A stretch of DNA of 25,786 bases from a virus: the IMG/VR virus record IMGVR_UViG_3300002494_000002, positions 1 through 25,786 of that record; one strand, written 5' to 3'. Within the stretch, counting starts at the first letter, position 1; every line of letters starts with the position of its first letter. Shown here piece after piece: positions 7,003 through 14,583 of this stretch. Under the pieces are notes generated by a model. It did no database searches and was not told the DNA's origin. It saw nothing but the letters and a program-made list of their open reading frames with translations. A program made the translations under genes and the position numbers.

Positions 7003-8227
7003 CTAATCCAAGCTCCTTTCTTGCTTCTTCTACTGTGATAATTCCAGTCTGCAGCAATTGAATAACTTTCTGCGTTTTGTTAAGCTCTGCCTGCGATGTT
7101 CTGTCTGGGCGAAAATCTGGAAGTGGATTAAACTCAATATCTACGTCATCAATGTTGTAGCCTTTTAATAGTAGATGTAATCTATAAGCATACTCTAAAA
7201 ATCTTTTGACAATTGTCTGAATGCTTGATAATTGAGATACAAATGTATGAAGTGCTACAGTTGACCAAGTCTCTGTGTATCCTGTTGAAAAGCCTAATAA
7301 ACTTGGCTGTGCTTTTGCTCCTTCTATAGTCCATCTCTCAAGTAGTTCTATTATCTCTTTTATCCCTGATGCGTTGCCTGTAATTTCTTCAAATCTTGCC
7401 TCTGTTCCGTCAAAGTGTAAAAATACACCTTTGTTCATATTCTCAGCTACATCTTGACCAAAGCTTTCTAAAAATTGTCTTGCTCTGTCTTGATATTCTT
7501 TTTCTGTTTCGTTTGGCGCTTTTGGCAATTGTGGGAATTTGACATCTAAAAATCCAACCAATCCAAGCTTTTTAGCAAGTCCTTTTAATTCAGATAAAAG
7601 CTCTTCTACCGTTTCAATAGTAGAAAGAGATGCCAAGAATGGTGGTATTGCGTAAGGTGAGCCATCAAGTGTTAAAAGTGGCATGTATTTGTAGGTATAA
7701 GGATTGAGCTTTATTGGGTCTTCTGTCCCAATCCATTGGTATGGCTCGTATTCGTCTGTTTCTGCATTGTAATCAAACCATATGTAATAAGCTGGGACTA
7801 ATGCTATCTTTTTAATTCCTGTTAAATTCCTATCTACGACAATCTCAGCAGACAAAGCTCCAGATATATTTATCTGTGCAATAAGCTGATTTATTAGATG
7901 GTCTGTGTTTAAAACAAATGCTAACTCTTCTAATTCTTGCATTGCTTTTTCTTCATCTTGTCCCTGCACTTTTACAGTGTGCCCTGTATTAGCTAACGTA
8001 ATTATTAAATTGTGAGTTTGAGATAGTATCGGATTGGCTACGACAGCTTTTTCTATTACAGACAGCCACTCTCTCGGGTATCTTGGATTTAAAAATCTAA
8101 ATTTAGCTTCTAAGGTTCTTGGTGTAAAAACTTTAGCTGGTTCTACAGATTTTCTTGTGATTGGTAATTGATTTTTTGGTAGTTCTTCATTATTAAACAG
8201 CTTTTGAATCCATCGCTTTATATCCAT
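6995..8227 (-). CDS. Portal protein (Mu gp29-like, DUF935)
   Basis: The 410-residue protein has features of the Mu gp29 portal family: PREWLSVIEKAVVANPILSQ near the start, a central LIAQINISGALSAEIVVD, and the C-terminal half TGYTETWSTVALHTFVSQLSS ... IEFNPLPDFRPDRTSQAELNKTQKVIQLLQTGIITVEEARKELG. Portals form the ring through which DNA enters the head. It overlaps the large terminase gene by 35 bases and the gpF-like gene by 8, the conserved terminase-portal-F order. A GAGGAG ribosome site lies before the ATG. Confidence 0.88.
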   Translation of the reverse strand: MDIKRWIQKLFNNEELPKNQLPITRKSVEPAKVFTPRTLEAKFRFLNPRYPREWLSVIEKAVVANPILSQTHNLIITLANTGHTVKVQGQDEEKAMQELEELAFVLNTDHLINQLIAQINISGALSAEIVVDRNLTGIKKIALVPAYYIWFDYNAETDEYEPYQWIGTEDPIKLNPYTYKYMPLLTLDGSPYAIPPFLASLSTIETVEELLSELKGLAKKLGLVGFLDVKFPQLPKAPNETEKEYQDRARQFLESFGQDVAENMNKGVFLHFDGTEARFEEITGNASGIKEIIELLERWTIEGAKAQPSLLGFSTGYTETWSTVALHTFVSQLSSIQTIVKRFLEYAYRLHLLLKGYNIDDVDIEFNPLPDFRPDRTSQAELNKTQKVIQLLQTGIITVEEARKELGLDG

Positions 8228-9524
8228 ATTTAAGCTCCTCTTTATGCTGATTTGCGAAAAAGATTGGTGTAATCTCTTTTATATCTTCTTGATTTGCTGC
8301 ATGAAGTGCTAAAGCCAAACTCCAAAAACGGTCTGCGTGAGAATCTTCAGTTTCTCCTTCATATCTGATATTCCCAGCCTTTGTTAGTGTTTTTTTGACT
8401 GAGTGCAAGTCTTCTATTAAATCTCTATCAGCTGGAATGCTTACAATCTTGTCTTGAAAAACTGCTTTAACTCTGCTTGCTAATTCATCTTTAACTTTAT
8501 TTGTGAAGTAAACGGGAATGACTTTAACATCTCCCCATTTTTTGACAAGTTCTTCAGCTATCTGCATTCCTATACCTGTCTCATCTATTGCTACTTTTCT
8601 TGCAAAATGACAGAGATAATCAATGATTTTAAACTGCTCTGAAAATGGCAGTTTTCTAAGTATCTCTTGCTTTCTTAAGTAATATCTACCAGCTACTTTC
8701 TCAAGAATAGATATAACTGTCAAATCATGTCTTCTTGCAATATCAACGCCCAGATAAATGTCTCCAGTTAAGTCTTTTATATCAGCTTCTATACCTTCCA
8801 CAGTGCAAGAATGCAAAATTTCGTATGACAGTAAAACACTTTCTTCATCCATAAACTCACACATATATTCCTGTTGCCAGATGTCCTGATTTGGAACGCC
8901 TTTCTGTAATTCTTCAATATCTATGTTTAAGCCCTGCTCTACTGCATCATAAATTGTTAACTTTTGCCTAAACCATAAATCGTTGTTCTCTGACATTTGC
9001 CAAAGATGTCCGAAGATATCAGATTTTGCTCTTGGAGTTGATATTACAACAAGCTTAAAGTCTTTGTTTCTTGTGATAGATGGAAATATAGCTTGATAGA
9101 CTTTATAGCCATCTTTAAAAAATGCTGCTTCTTCAAGTATTACATCACCAGTAAGACCTCTAACACCATCGGGGTTCGCTGGAAGTCCGATAATACGACT
9201 TCGATTTGGGAATTTAACCTCTAACACATTCGTTGTTGTATCTTCAAAAAAGCTAACATCTCCTTTGATTTTGCCAAGCTCTTTCAAAAAATCAACGTGT
9301 TTTTTGACCTTTTCCATAAGTTCTTTGGATTGCCTTTCCGTTGGTGATATGATAGCTACTAAGTGATTTTTTCTTTCGATAGCTCTCAAGACTGCAAAAA
9401 GAGAAACTACAAACGATTTACCTGTTTGTCTGCTCCACATAATGATTGAATACTTTTTTTCAAACATTTGAGCTAAAGCATATTGCTGATAAGACAAAAG
9501 GAGTTTGTTAATATTTAAGCTCAA
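8193..9524 (-). CDS. Large terminase subunit (Mu gp28-like)
   Basis: The 443-residue protein has both terminase domains. The ATPase has Walker A WSRQTGKS (about residues 30-37) and Walker B GDVILEEAAFF (around 130). The nuclease part has acidic residues in YLGVDIARRHD, VAIDETGIG and EDSHADRFWSLALA, as expected for an RNase H-fold nuclease. It packages DNA into the head. Translation probably begins at TTG 9524, which has AAGGAG seven bases upstream; that start lies inside the methylase gene by 17 bases. Confidence 0.92.
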   Translation of the reverse strand: MSLNINKLLLSYQQYALAQMFEKKYSIIMWSRQTGKSFVVSLFAVLRAIERKNHLVAIISPTERQSKELMEKVKKHVDFLKELGKIKGDVSFFEDTTTNVLEVKFPNRSRIIGLPANPDGVRGLTGDVILEEAAFFKDGYKVYQAIFPSITRNKDFKLVVISTPRAKSDIFGHLWQMSENNDLWFRQKLTIYDAVEQGLNIDIEELQKGVPNQDIWQQEYMCEFMDEESVLLSYEILHSCTVEGIEADIKDLTGDIYLGVDIARRHDLTVISILEKVAGRYYLRKQEILRKLPFSEQFKIIDYLCHFARKVAIDETGIGMQIAEELVKKWGDVKVIPVYFTNKVKDELASRVKAVFQDKIVSIPADRDLIEDLHSVKKTLTKAGNIRYEGETEDSHADRFWSLALALHAANQEDIKEITPIFFANQHKEELKYGYKAMDSKAV

Positions 9525-10359
9525 GTTTTAGCTCCTTTAATACTGTAGGGTCTGGCTCATAGTTAAACCATAATGCTTCTGTTGCTTGTGGTCTTGTTCT
9601 TGTTTTATTTTTATTATTCCTTGTTATTGCATATGAGCTTTTAGTAATTTGCCTCTCAACATAAGGATATCCCTTCAAAGTTTCATCGTAGAGTTCATTA
9701 TGATACCCTGAAAGCATCCATTTACCTTTTGTTTGTTTCAGAGTTCTTAGAAGTCTTTCGTGGTCTTCTTTTTTAAACGGAACATCGTAGTAATGTTCTG
9801 CTTTATAGTAAGGCGGATCACAATAGAAAAAAGTGTCCTCCGTATCCCAAGTTTTTATAATCTCTTCAAAATCTTTGCACTCTATGGTGACATACTTCAG
9901 TCTTTTTCTTATTGCTCGTAAATTTAAAATCTTTCTGGTTATCATGCGTGACCAAGGCTGTTTTATCGAATACCCAAAGCCACCCACACCGCTAAAATTA
10001 CCGTTGAGCACGTAATAAGTAGCTACTGCAAGGTCTACGTCTCCAAGCTCTGGAGATGTCGATGTTCTCAATTTTGCTTTTAGCTCCCTATAAATTTCTC
10101 TTGAATGAAGTAACCATTTAACCCTATTCCAGAACTCTTGAAAATGAAAGGATACGCAGTAATAAAGATTAGCTATTTTTTTATCTGCGTCGTTGATAAC
10201 TTCTATCTTGCTCAGCTCTTTAGCAAACAGTATTTTCCCAGACCCCACAAACGGCTCAACATATATTTTGTGAGGTGGTATAAGTTTTACAATTGTTTTA
10301 GACATAACATATTTACCCACAATATAAGTAAAGAAAGTAATCGGTTTTTTATACTCCAT
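9508..10359 (-). CDS. D12-class DNA adenine methyltransferase
   Basis: The 283-residue protein has the S-adenosylmethionine motif VEPFVGSGKILF (residues 34-45) and the catalytic motif DPPY (181-184, in FFYCDPPYY), in the order of Dam-like D12 N6-adenine methylases. The C-terminal part has WMLSGYHNE and a basic segment (RNNKNKTRTRPQATEALWFN) seen in phage members. It would methylate phage DNA, perhaps to evade host restriction, a job Mu gives to the unrelated mom. The gene sits between the terminase subunits, overlapping the small one by 11 bases and the large one by 17, so it is expressed with packaging. No partner restriction gene is seen. Target sequence unknown. Confidence 0.9.
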   Translation of the reverse strand: MEYKKPITFFTYIVGKYVMSKTIVKLIPPHKIYVEPFVGSGKILFAKELSKIEVINDADKKIANLYYCVSFHFQEFWNRVKWLLHSREIYRELKAKLRTSTSPELGDVDLAVATYYVLNGNFSGVGGFGYSIKQPWSRMITRKILNLRAIRKRLKYVTIECKDFEEIIKTWDTEDTFFYCDPPYYKAEHYYDVPFKKEDHERLLRTLKQTKGKWMLSGYHNELYDETLKGYPYVERQITKSSYAITRNNKNKTRTRPQATEALWFNYEPDPTVLKELKLELKY

Positions 10360-10846
10360 AGATTTCCTCTTTTATAAGTTTCAAGAATTCAGGGTCAATA
10401 TTTCTTTTCTTGCCTTCTTCTTCTATCTTTTCAGCTGCTTTCTGCAATTTTTCAGTAATGTGTTTTTCAAGAGACTGGCTCATTTGTGAAAGTTTATGGA
10501 CTGCTGTTATTAGCTGTTCTGGTTCTTCAAACTCAAAGCTGTCTACGTCTTTAGTGAATTCTAAGACTTTTTGAGTAAGCATTGCAACAAGAGAAGAGAG
10601 CATAAAAGAAGCTGGTTTATTTTGTGTTTGTTGAACTAAGATTTCTATCTTATCCCACCATTCATTGTACAGTTTTGCTGCTTCTGAATAATCCTTATAG
10701 GCTCTATGAATTGCAGATTTACTTATATCATATCCTTCTGTTCTCAAAATACTTTCTATGGTCTTAAAGTCTTTCTTTTCATTTTCATACAAATAGACAA
10801 TCTTTTGAATAATATCGTAAAGTTGTGCTTTCTTTCTTCTTGCCAT
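10349..10846 (-). CDS. Small terminase subunit (Mu gp27-like, DUF3486)
   Basis: The 165-residue protein begins MARRKKAQLYDIIQKIVYLYENEKKDFKTIESILRTEGYDISKSAIHRAYKDY. This is a helix-turn-helix opening typical of Mu gp27-type proteins (RRK...basic start, ISKSAIHR recognition region). Long helices follow. The small terminase recognises phage DNA for packaging. The ATG overlaps the stop of the gp26-like gene (TAATG) after a GGGAGG ribosome site, and the terminase-portal block follows after the methylase gene. Confidence 0.8.
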   Translation of the reverse strand: MARRKKAQLYDIIQKIVYLYENEKKDFKTIESILRTEGYDISKSAIHRAYKDYSEAAKLYNEWWDKIEILVQQTQNKPASFMLSSLVAMLTQKVLEFTKDVDSFEFEEPEQLITAVHKLSQMSQSLEKHITEKLQKAAEKIEEEGKKRNIDPEFLKLIKEEIYGV

Positions 10847-11139
10847 TAGTCCTCCCTTTTTGGAACAACAATGCCGTTATCCTGTTTCGTTAAATCCAAG
10901 ATGTCAATGCCGTCCGCCGTGATTACGTAAAATCTCATTTTTTCCCTTGGCTTATACATATGAGGTTCTTCAATCATTTTTACATATCCACGATCAACTA
11001 AATAGTACAATGCGTTAATAATATCTTTGTCTTTATAGTATTGATAAAAAACGCTTATGATTGTCAATTCATCAATTGGTCTTGGTGAAACTCTATGTAA
11101 AAAGTCTAAGATTTCTCCTCTTAGTGCTTTCATACTCAT
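10846..11139 (-). CDS. Winged-helix protein, Mu gp26-like
   Basis: The 97-residue protein reads as a winged helix: ALRGEILDFLHRVSPRPIDELTIISVFYQY...DIINALYYLVDRGYVKMIEE, ending with FYVITADGIDILD. That ending matches the ITAxGxDL motif of small Mu gp26-type proteins found just before the small terminase in Mu-like phages. Role not established; DNA binding is likely. GGAG precedes the ATG by six bases. It sits between gp25-like and gp27-like genes, the Mu order. Confidence 0.72.
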   Translation of the reverse strand: MSMKALRGEILDFLHRVSPRPIDELTIISVFYQYYKDKDIINALYYLVDRGYVKMIEEPHMYKPREKMRFYVITADGIDILDLTKQDNGIVVPKRED

Positions 11140-11447
11140 CTATCTCTCCTTATTTCTATAAACTTTTCTATAAATCTGTCAAGTTTTGCATCAAGCTTTT
11201 GTAATTCTCCTCTCCAACCACTGACATCTCTGTAATGCTCTTCTTTTGTTATCAAGTCTTTCATTTGACTTTCTATTTCTGCGATTTTGTCATCAATCTT
11301 TTCTTCCCTCTCTTTTAGCATTTTAGATAAGCTGTCTATTTTCTCTTCCTGCCTTCGTATTAAGAAAACCATAGCAACCAGTGTTATTATTGCAGAGATT
11401 TCCGGAGTAATTAATTTTTCTAACCCAATTGAGATAAAATCCATCAT
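11136..11447 (-). CDS. Membrane-anchored coiled-coil protein, Mu gp25-like (DUF2730-type)
   Basis: The 103-residue protein has one membrane segment (about residues 14-30, PEISAIITLVAMVFLI) followed by RR and a long charged coiled coil ending WRGELQKLDAKLDRFIEKFIE. This layout matches DUF2730 / Mu gp25-type proteins that occupy the same slot upstream of gp26 and gp27. Function unknown. It overlaps the nuclease gene upstream by four bases (ATGA). The family call is by architecture and position, not by strong motifs. Confidence 0.65.
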   Translation of the reverse strand: MMDFISIGLEKLITPEISAIITLVAMVFLIRRQEEKIDSLSKMLKEREEKIDDKIAEIESQMKDLITKEEHYRDVSGWRGELQKLDAKLDRFIEKFIEIRRDR

Positions 11448-11707
11448 AGAACCTCTAAGAATCTTTGAAGTGGAAGAATAATCAACGGCTCTTGTCTATC
11501 GGCTTTTATAACTACCGCATCATTGCCTTCAAGCCATTTGTAAATAGACATCTCTTTTCTTGCTTTAACTTGAACGTGTCCGATTAGTTCTACATGCAAA
11601 TCTGCAGAACCAAATGAACCTGCAGAACGAACCACTTTTAAGCCTCTTTCTTCAAAGATTTTTTTTATTTCTCTTTCTACTCTGCTTCCTTTCCTTTTCG
11701 CATTCAT
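11444..11707 (-). CDS. Holliday-junction-resolvase-like PD-(D/E)xK nuclease
   Basis: The 87-residue protein has the compact resolvase-type nuclease layout: KRKGSRVEREIKKIFEERGLKVVRSAGSFGSADLHV, then GHVQVKARK, then VVIKADRQEPLIILPLQRFLEVL. Glu13 (VERE), the Asp in SADL and the Lys in QVK would form the active site. The usual Glu of the ExK motif is replaced by Gln, a variation seen in some phage members as I recall them. It could resolve branched DNA before packaging, which fits its position heading the packaging operon. Activity with the Gln substitution is uncertain. Confidence 0.75.
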   Translation of the reverse strand: MNAKRKGSRVEREIKKIFEERGLKVVRSAGSFGSADLHVELIGHVQVKARKEMSIYKWLEGNDAVVIKADRQEPLIILPLQRFLEVL

Positions 11708-11739
11708 ACTTAGACCGTTGAAAATGTGATTGTGATTTT

Positions 11740-11781
11740 ATGATAAAGAGATGATGACGCTTAGACAAGCAATGATTTCAC
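11740..11781 (-). promoter_or_regulatory. Late-type promoter element S4 (packaging unit)
   Basis: On the minus strand the core GTGAAATCATTGCTTGT (11781 to 11765) is followed after 19 bases by TATCAT (11745-11740), a five-of-six match to the -10 consensus. The nuclease gene begins at 11707. No other promoter is evident in the 94-base gap, so this should drive the packaging operon. Confidence 0.72.
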
Positions 11782-11801
11782 GAAGAGTGAAAAATGAAAT
11801 A

Positions 11802-12032
11802 TTAGAATCTGCTTCTGATGTTTTGTTTTCTTTTCTCTGAAAGTGGTTTTGGTGGTATTTCTAAAGCTTCGTTTATAATTCTTTTAATTTCTAACATTGG
11901 TATTCTGACTACTGATTTGTCATGTAATTTGACAGCTCTGATGACCCCCTCGTCAATCCAGGTGTAAACTGTTCTTCTGTTAACTCTGAGCAGTTCTGCT
12001 ACTTCTTGGACTGTTAGAAATTGTTTAACCAC
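11802..12032 (-). CDS. Excisionase/MerR-type helix-turn-helix protein
   Basis: The 76-residue protein is a single DNA-binding domain: LTVQEVAELLRVNRRTVYTWIDEGVIRAVKLHDKSVVRIPMLEIKRII, the helix-turn-helix_17 pattern of excisionases and small regulators, plus a basic tail. It probably starts at GTG 12032, with GAGAGG upstream. It is alone between the early terminator and the packaging operon, with promoter element S2 upstream and S4 downstream. That position makes it a candidate regulator of the late promoters, taking the place of Mu Mor or C; this is inference. An accessory role in transposition is also possible. Confidence 0.82.
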   Translation of the reverse strand: MVKQFLTVQEVAELLRVNRRTVYTWIDEGVIRAVKLHDKSVVRIPMLEIKRIINEALEIPPKPLSEKRKQNIRSRF

Positions 12033-12062
12033 CTCTAACCTCTCTTATGAGATTACAACAAT

Positions 12063-12102
12063 ATTATAAGTCATAACTAAATATAACAAGCAAAGATTTC
12101 AC
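12063..12102 (-). promoter_or_regulatory. Late-type promoter element S2 (HTH gene)
   Basis: The core, here GTGAAATCTTTGCTTGT (one base off consensus, 12102 to 12086), is followed after 17 bases by a perfect TATAAT (12068-12063). The HTH gene starts 30 bases farther on at 12032. A copy of the dispersed inverted repeat lies just upstream (12113-12124). Confidence 0.72.
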
Positions 12103-12112
12103 AGTGAGAAAT

Positions 12113-12124
12113 TGCAATTTTGCA
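12113..12124 (-). repeat. Dispersed inverted repeat TGCAAAATTGCA
   Basis: Exact copy in non-coding DNA, ten bases upstream of promoter element S2. Confidence 0.8.
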
Positions 12125-12142
12125 GATTTTTTTAAGAGATGA

Positions 12143-12169
12143 TAAAAATGCTCCGGGATTGCCCCGGAG
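12143..12169 (-). terminator. Intrinsic terminator of the early operon
   Basis: Reading leftward, a GC-rich hairpin (CTCCGGG / CCCGGAG, loop GCAAT, 12169-12151) is followed by CATTTTTATC. It lies 52 bases beyond the stop of the helicase-loader gene and before the next promoter, exactly where early transcription should stop. Confidence 0.8.
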
Positions 12170-12220
12170 AAAGTACAGGAGGAGAAAGAAGGGGGGAAGA
12201 AAACCCCTAAATTGATATCA

Positions 12221-12865
12221 CTATAACTTTTTCAATCTCAAATCTTTTTTGCTCTCAATCTTTATATATTCACAATAACTTCTTAATCTTGACAGTAATG
12301 GTTCAGGAAACTGACTAAAGCTCTCTTTACTGTTTGTTGTTATAAACAATGGAATGTTTTTGCTTTCTGCATAATAGACAATCTGAGTTATTAAATCAAC
12401 TTTTATGTCTTTCAAGTTTGGCAATAGGTCATCAATCAAATAAGCATCATATTCTTGAAACGTTTCAAATGCTTTGCTATCAAATAGAACTGTGCTAATA
12501 TATAAGGGGTTGTTTATTTTCCACCAATACAGCAATTTAGCAACCTTCCAAGTGCAGGCTGTGGACTTCCCTACGCCTGCCATTCCTTCCATTATTACGC
12601 TTCTTTTAATCTCTTTAATCTTTTTAATGCTTTCCGTTTCTTTTACCTGAAAAATTGCAGTCTCTATTAACTTCTCTGGAAATTTACCAGCAAGTAAGAT
12701 GTCTTTTATATGTTCTTTTGTTCTTGGTTTTAAATATCTTTTTACATTTGATATTGTATATTTTTGATATCCATCTGGATATACCCAGAAGCCACTGTCA
12801 TCTTCTATTATCCAGGCTTCTGGGAAATCTTTTTTTATATTTTCTAATGTTTTGTATACTCTCAT
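12221..12865 (-). CDS. DnaC/IstB-like AAA+ ATPase, likely helicase loader
   Basis: The 214-residue protein has Walker A GMAGVGKST (residues 94-102), Walker B YDAYLIDD (about 139-146), a sensor-1 strand IPLFITTNSKESF and an arginine-finger region LLSRLRSYCEYIKIE, in the order of DnaC/IstB ATPases. Residues 1-50 form a small separate domain that may contact the replicative helicase. It would load helicase on DNA left by transposition; Mu relies on host PriA and DnaC for this. It is the last gene of the early operon, directly after the SSB-tailed protein. The ATG has AAGGGGG upstream. Confidence 0.85.
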   Translation of the reverse strand: MRVYKTLENIKKDFPEAWIIEDDSGFWVYPDGYQKYTISNVKRYLKPRTKEHIKDILLAGKFPEKLIETAIFQVKETESIKKIKEIKRSVIMEGMAGVGKSTACTWKVAKLLYWWKINNPLYISTVLFDSKAFETFQEYDAYLIDDLLPNLKDIKVDLITQIVYYAESKNIPLFITTNSKESFSQFPEPLLSRLRSYCEYIKIESKKDLRLKKL

Positions 12866-12876
12866 GATTTGCCCCC

Positions 12877-13377
12877 TTAAAACGGAATATCTTCATCATC
12901 ATCTTCTTTAGCCCAGTTTTTAAGATAGTAATCCTTGCCTCTGCTGTTTTCTGGGCTTGCCCATTCTCTATTGTTTTGCTTGTTTTTTATGTTTGGTAGC
13001 TGATTTCTGAAGTTTAATAGTCCGTTCCAATCTTTTCTTTGCTCTTTGAAGCTTTTATAATCTTTCTTTAGCTGCTCGACATCTTCATTGTTTCTTTTGT
13101 ATATGTGTATTAGCTCTTTTAGATGCCTGGCTATTATTGCTTTATATTCAGTAGAGAATTTAAACATTTCAGGTGGCTTTTCATCCCACAGCTGTAAATA
13201 CCAGCCCATGAGATGCTGCAACTCTTTCCCGTTTTCTTTTTTGCTTTCTTCTTTTTCCATTTCCTCTTTCAGCTTTGCATCTATCTCAAGTAGAACATAT
13301 AAAGCATCTCTTTTCTTCTCTGCTAAAAGAAAAGAGATAGCCTTTTCGATCTTTCTTAAAAGCTGTTTGTTATTCAT
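12877..13377 (-). CDS. Helical protein with an SSB-type acidic C-terminal tail
   Basis: This 166-residue protein is not a recognised family. The first 60 residues are charged helices (KIEKAISFLLAEKKRDALYVLLEIDAKL). The middle has a tryptophan-rich segment (HLMGWYLQLWDEKPPEMFKF). The final residues, DDDEDIPF, reproduce the acidic D-x-I-P-F tip by which bacterial SSB recruits repair and replication proteins. No OB-fold is apparent, so it is probably not SSB itself. Placed between the zinc-finger protein and the helicase loader, with an ATGA overlap to the former, it may be a replisome organiser or restart factor. That role is inference. Confidence 0.75.
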   Translation of the reverse strand: MNNKQLLRKIEKAISFLLAEKKRDALYVLLEIDAKLKEEMEKEESKKENGKELQHLMGWYLQLWDEKPPEMFKFSTEYKAIIARHLKELIHIYKRNNEDVEQLKKDYKSFKEQRKDWNGLLNFRNQLPNIKNKQNNREWASPENSRGKDYYLKNWAKEDDDEDIPF

Positions 13378-13886
13378 AATGCTACACCTCCCATCTTTTT
13401 CATATGTTTATATTTGGATTTTATGCTCTCTGGATGTCTTCCAAGTTTTTCTGAAAGTTCCTGCAAAATTGCAGTAGCTAATCCGTGTTTTGAGATTGTA
13501 TCTAATATTAGTTTTTCTTCTTCTTTTGAGTATCTTCTTTTTACAGCCATTCCTTGTTGTCTTCTTTTCTCTTCTAAATATTTCTTCCTATACTGCTCAC
13601 ATTCTTTGCTACAATATTGGTCGCTATCCTTTGGAATAAATCTATTTCCACATACTTCGCAGGTTCTTTTAATGCTTTCAATGTCCTGTTCTGGCAGTCC
13701 AAAAACTGGTGGGTCTTGGTTATACTCTACTAAAATTCCATTTTTGAGCTGTCCAGCTATAATACTTCTGATTTTTCCTTTATAGATATTCTTCAAATAG
13801 GTTGGTGCTTTCAACTCTTTTAACACCATCCAAGGTGTGAAAATTTTAAGCTTCAACATTGCTTGCCAGATTTGTCCATCTGTCAT
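13374..13886 (-). CDS. Zinc-finger plus Myb/SANT-like DNA-binding protein
   Basis: The 170-residue protein has three parts. Residues 1-60 may be a winged-helix-like domain (IWQAMLKLKIFTPWMVLKELKA). Residues about 75-97 are a four-cysteine finger, CEVCGNRFIPKDSDQYCSKEC. Residues about 118-165 form a tri-helical, Myb/SANT-like segment (RYSKEEEKLILDTISKHGLATAILQELSEKLGRHPESIKSKYKHM). It follows the MuB-like gene in the early operon, after GGGAGG. It could act in replication or as a transcription factor that turns on the late promoters. No exact family is recognised. Confidence 0.75.
   Translation of the reverse strand: MTDGQIWQAMLKLKIFTPWMVLKELKAPTYLKNIYKGKIRSIIAGQLKNGILVEYNQDPPVFGLPEQDIESIKRTCEVCGNRFIPKDSDQYCSKECEQYRKKYLEEKRRQQGMAVKRRYSKEEEKLILDTISKHGLATAILQELSEKLGRHPESIKSKYKHMKKMGGVAL
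13462..13473 (+). repeat. Dispersed inverted repeat TGCAAAATTGCA
   Basis: Exact copy with C/G flanks, inside the zinc-finger gene and read as AILQ. A variant, TGCAAGTTTGCA, lies at 13958-13969 in the MuB-like gene. Confidence 0.8.
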
Positions 13887-13892
13887 TTCTTC

Positions 13893-14582
13893 TTACCTCC
13901 CTAATGCTTTTGCTACTTTTTCTAAAAATTCTATATGTGCTGGCTGCTTTGCTTCTTTGCAAGTTTGCAGAATGAAAGCCACATCAATAGTTGTCCAACC
14001 TTTTTTCTTTGCCAGATTATAGACTTCTTTTACATCTGCTTCTACTTTTAGCTCTTTTGCTAATGTGTCTATCGTTTTTTCTGTGATTGGCTGGAGTTCT
14101 CTCTTAATAACTATTCTTTTATGAATTGAATGGGGATGTGCTGCTAATATTCTTGGTATTGTATGGTCTCCTAAAAAGAGATATGAAAAATTGAGCTCTA
14201 AATCTTCTGACAAGTCTTTTAATTCGTTTAAGATGTGATATTTTGAAAGTATTCTTTGACTTTCGTCTAATATGAATATTGGTCTTAGTTTGAGATAGTC
14301 TAAGTGATATTTAATCATGTTAAGTGTTCCTTCCCAAGTATGCCTTACTCCAGAGCGTAGAGCCAAACCAATAAGTCTATAAAGTCTTCCTTTAGATATT
14401 TCCCCGTCTGGGACTTTGATATAAAACACATCGTCATAATGTGGTATAATTTTCTGTGATGAAAATGTCTTTCCAGTCCCCCATGAACCATATAAAATGG
14501 CGTGGACTGGGGTCTTTTGCTCTTCTCTAATTCTTTTCAATGCTGAAATTGTGTTGATAATTGTTTCTTCTGTGTGTATCAT
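13893..14582 (-). CDS. B: MuB-like AAA+ ATPase, transposition target selector
   Basis: From the ATG at 14582 the product has 229 residues. Walker A is GSWGTGKT (32-39) and Walker B is PIFILDE (100-106), followed by a sensor-like YLFLGDHT. The C-terminal part (TIDTLAKELKVEADVKEVYNLAKKKGWTTIDVAFI) is helical. In Mu and relatives, B binds target DNA, delivers it to the transposase and gives target immunity. The transposase gene lies immediately upstream: its final codons GGA GGT also form the ribosome site for this start. An in-frame codon at 14597 lies inside the transposase gene and is less likely. Confidence 0.88.
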   Translation of the reverse strand: MIHTEETIINTISALKRIREEQKTPVHAILYGSWGTGKTFSSQKIIPHYDDVFYIKVPDGEISKGRLYRLIGLALRSGVRHTWEGTLNMIKYHLDYLKLRPIFILDESQRILSKYHILNELKDLSEDLELNFSYLFLGDHTIPRILAAHPHSIHKRIVIKRELQPITEKTIDTLAKELKVEADVKEVYNLAKKKGWTTIDVAFILQTCKEAKQPAHIEFLEKVAKALGR

Positions 14583-14583
14583 C

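Noticed and set aside
12189-12208. Second hairpin AGGGG...CCCCT after the helicase-loader gene
   Set aside because: The stem has only five pairs and no T-run follows, so it was not listed as a terminator; the 12151-12169 hairpin is far better.
13088-13477. Open frame of 129 codons on the plus strand
   Set aside because: It is antisense to the SSB-tailed and zinc-finger genes, with Ser/Phe/Leu-rich composition typical of a shadow of Glu/Lys-rich genes. The same holds for 14561-14908 and other antisense frames.
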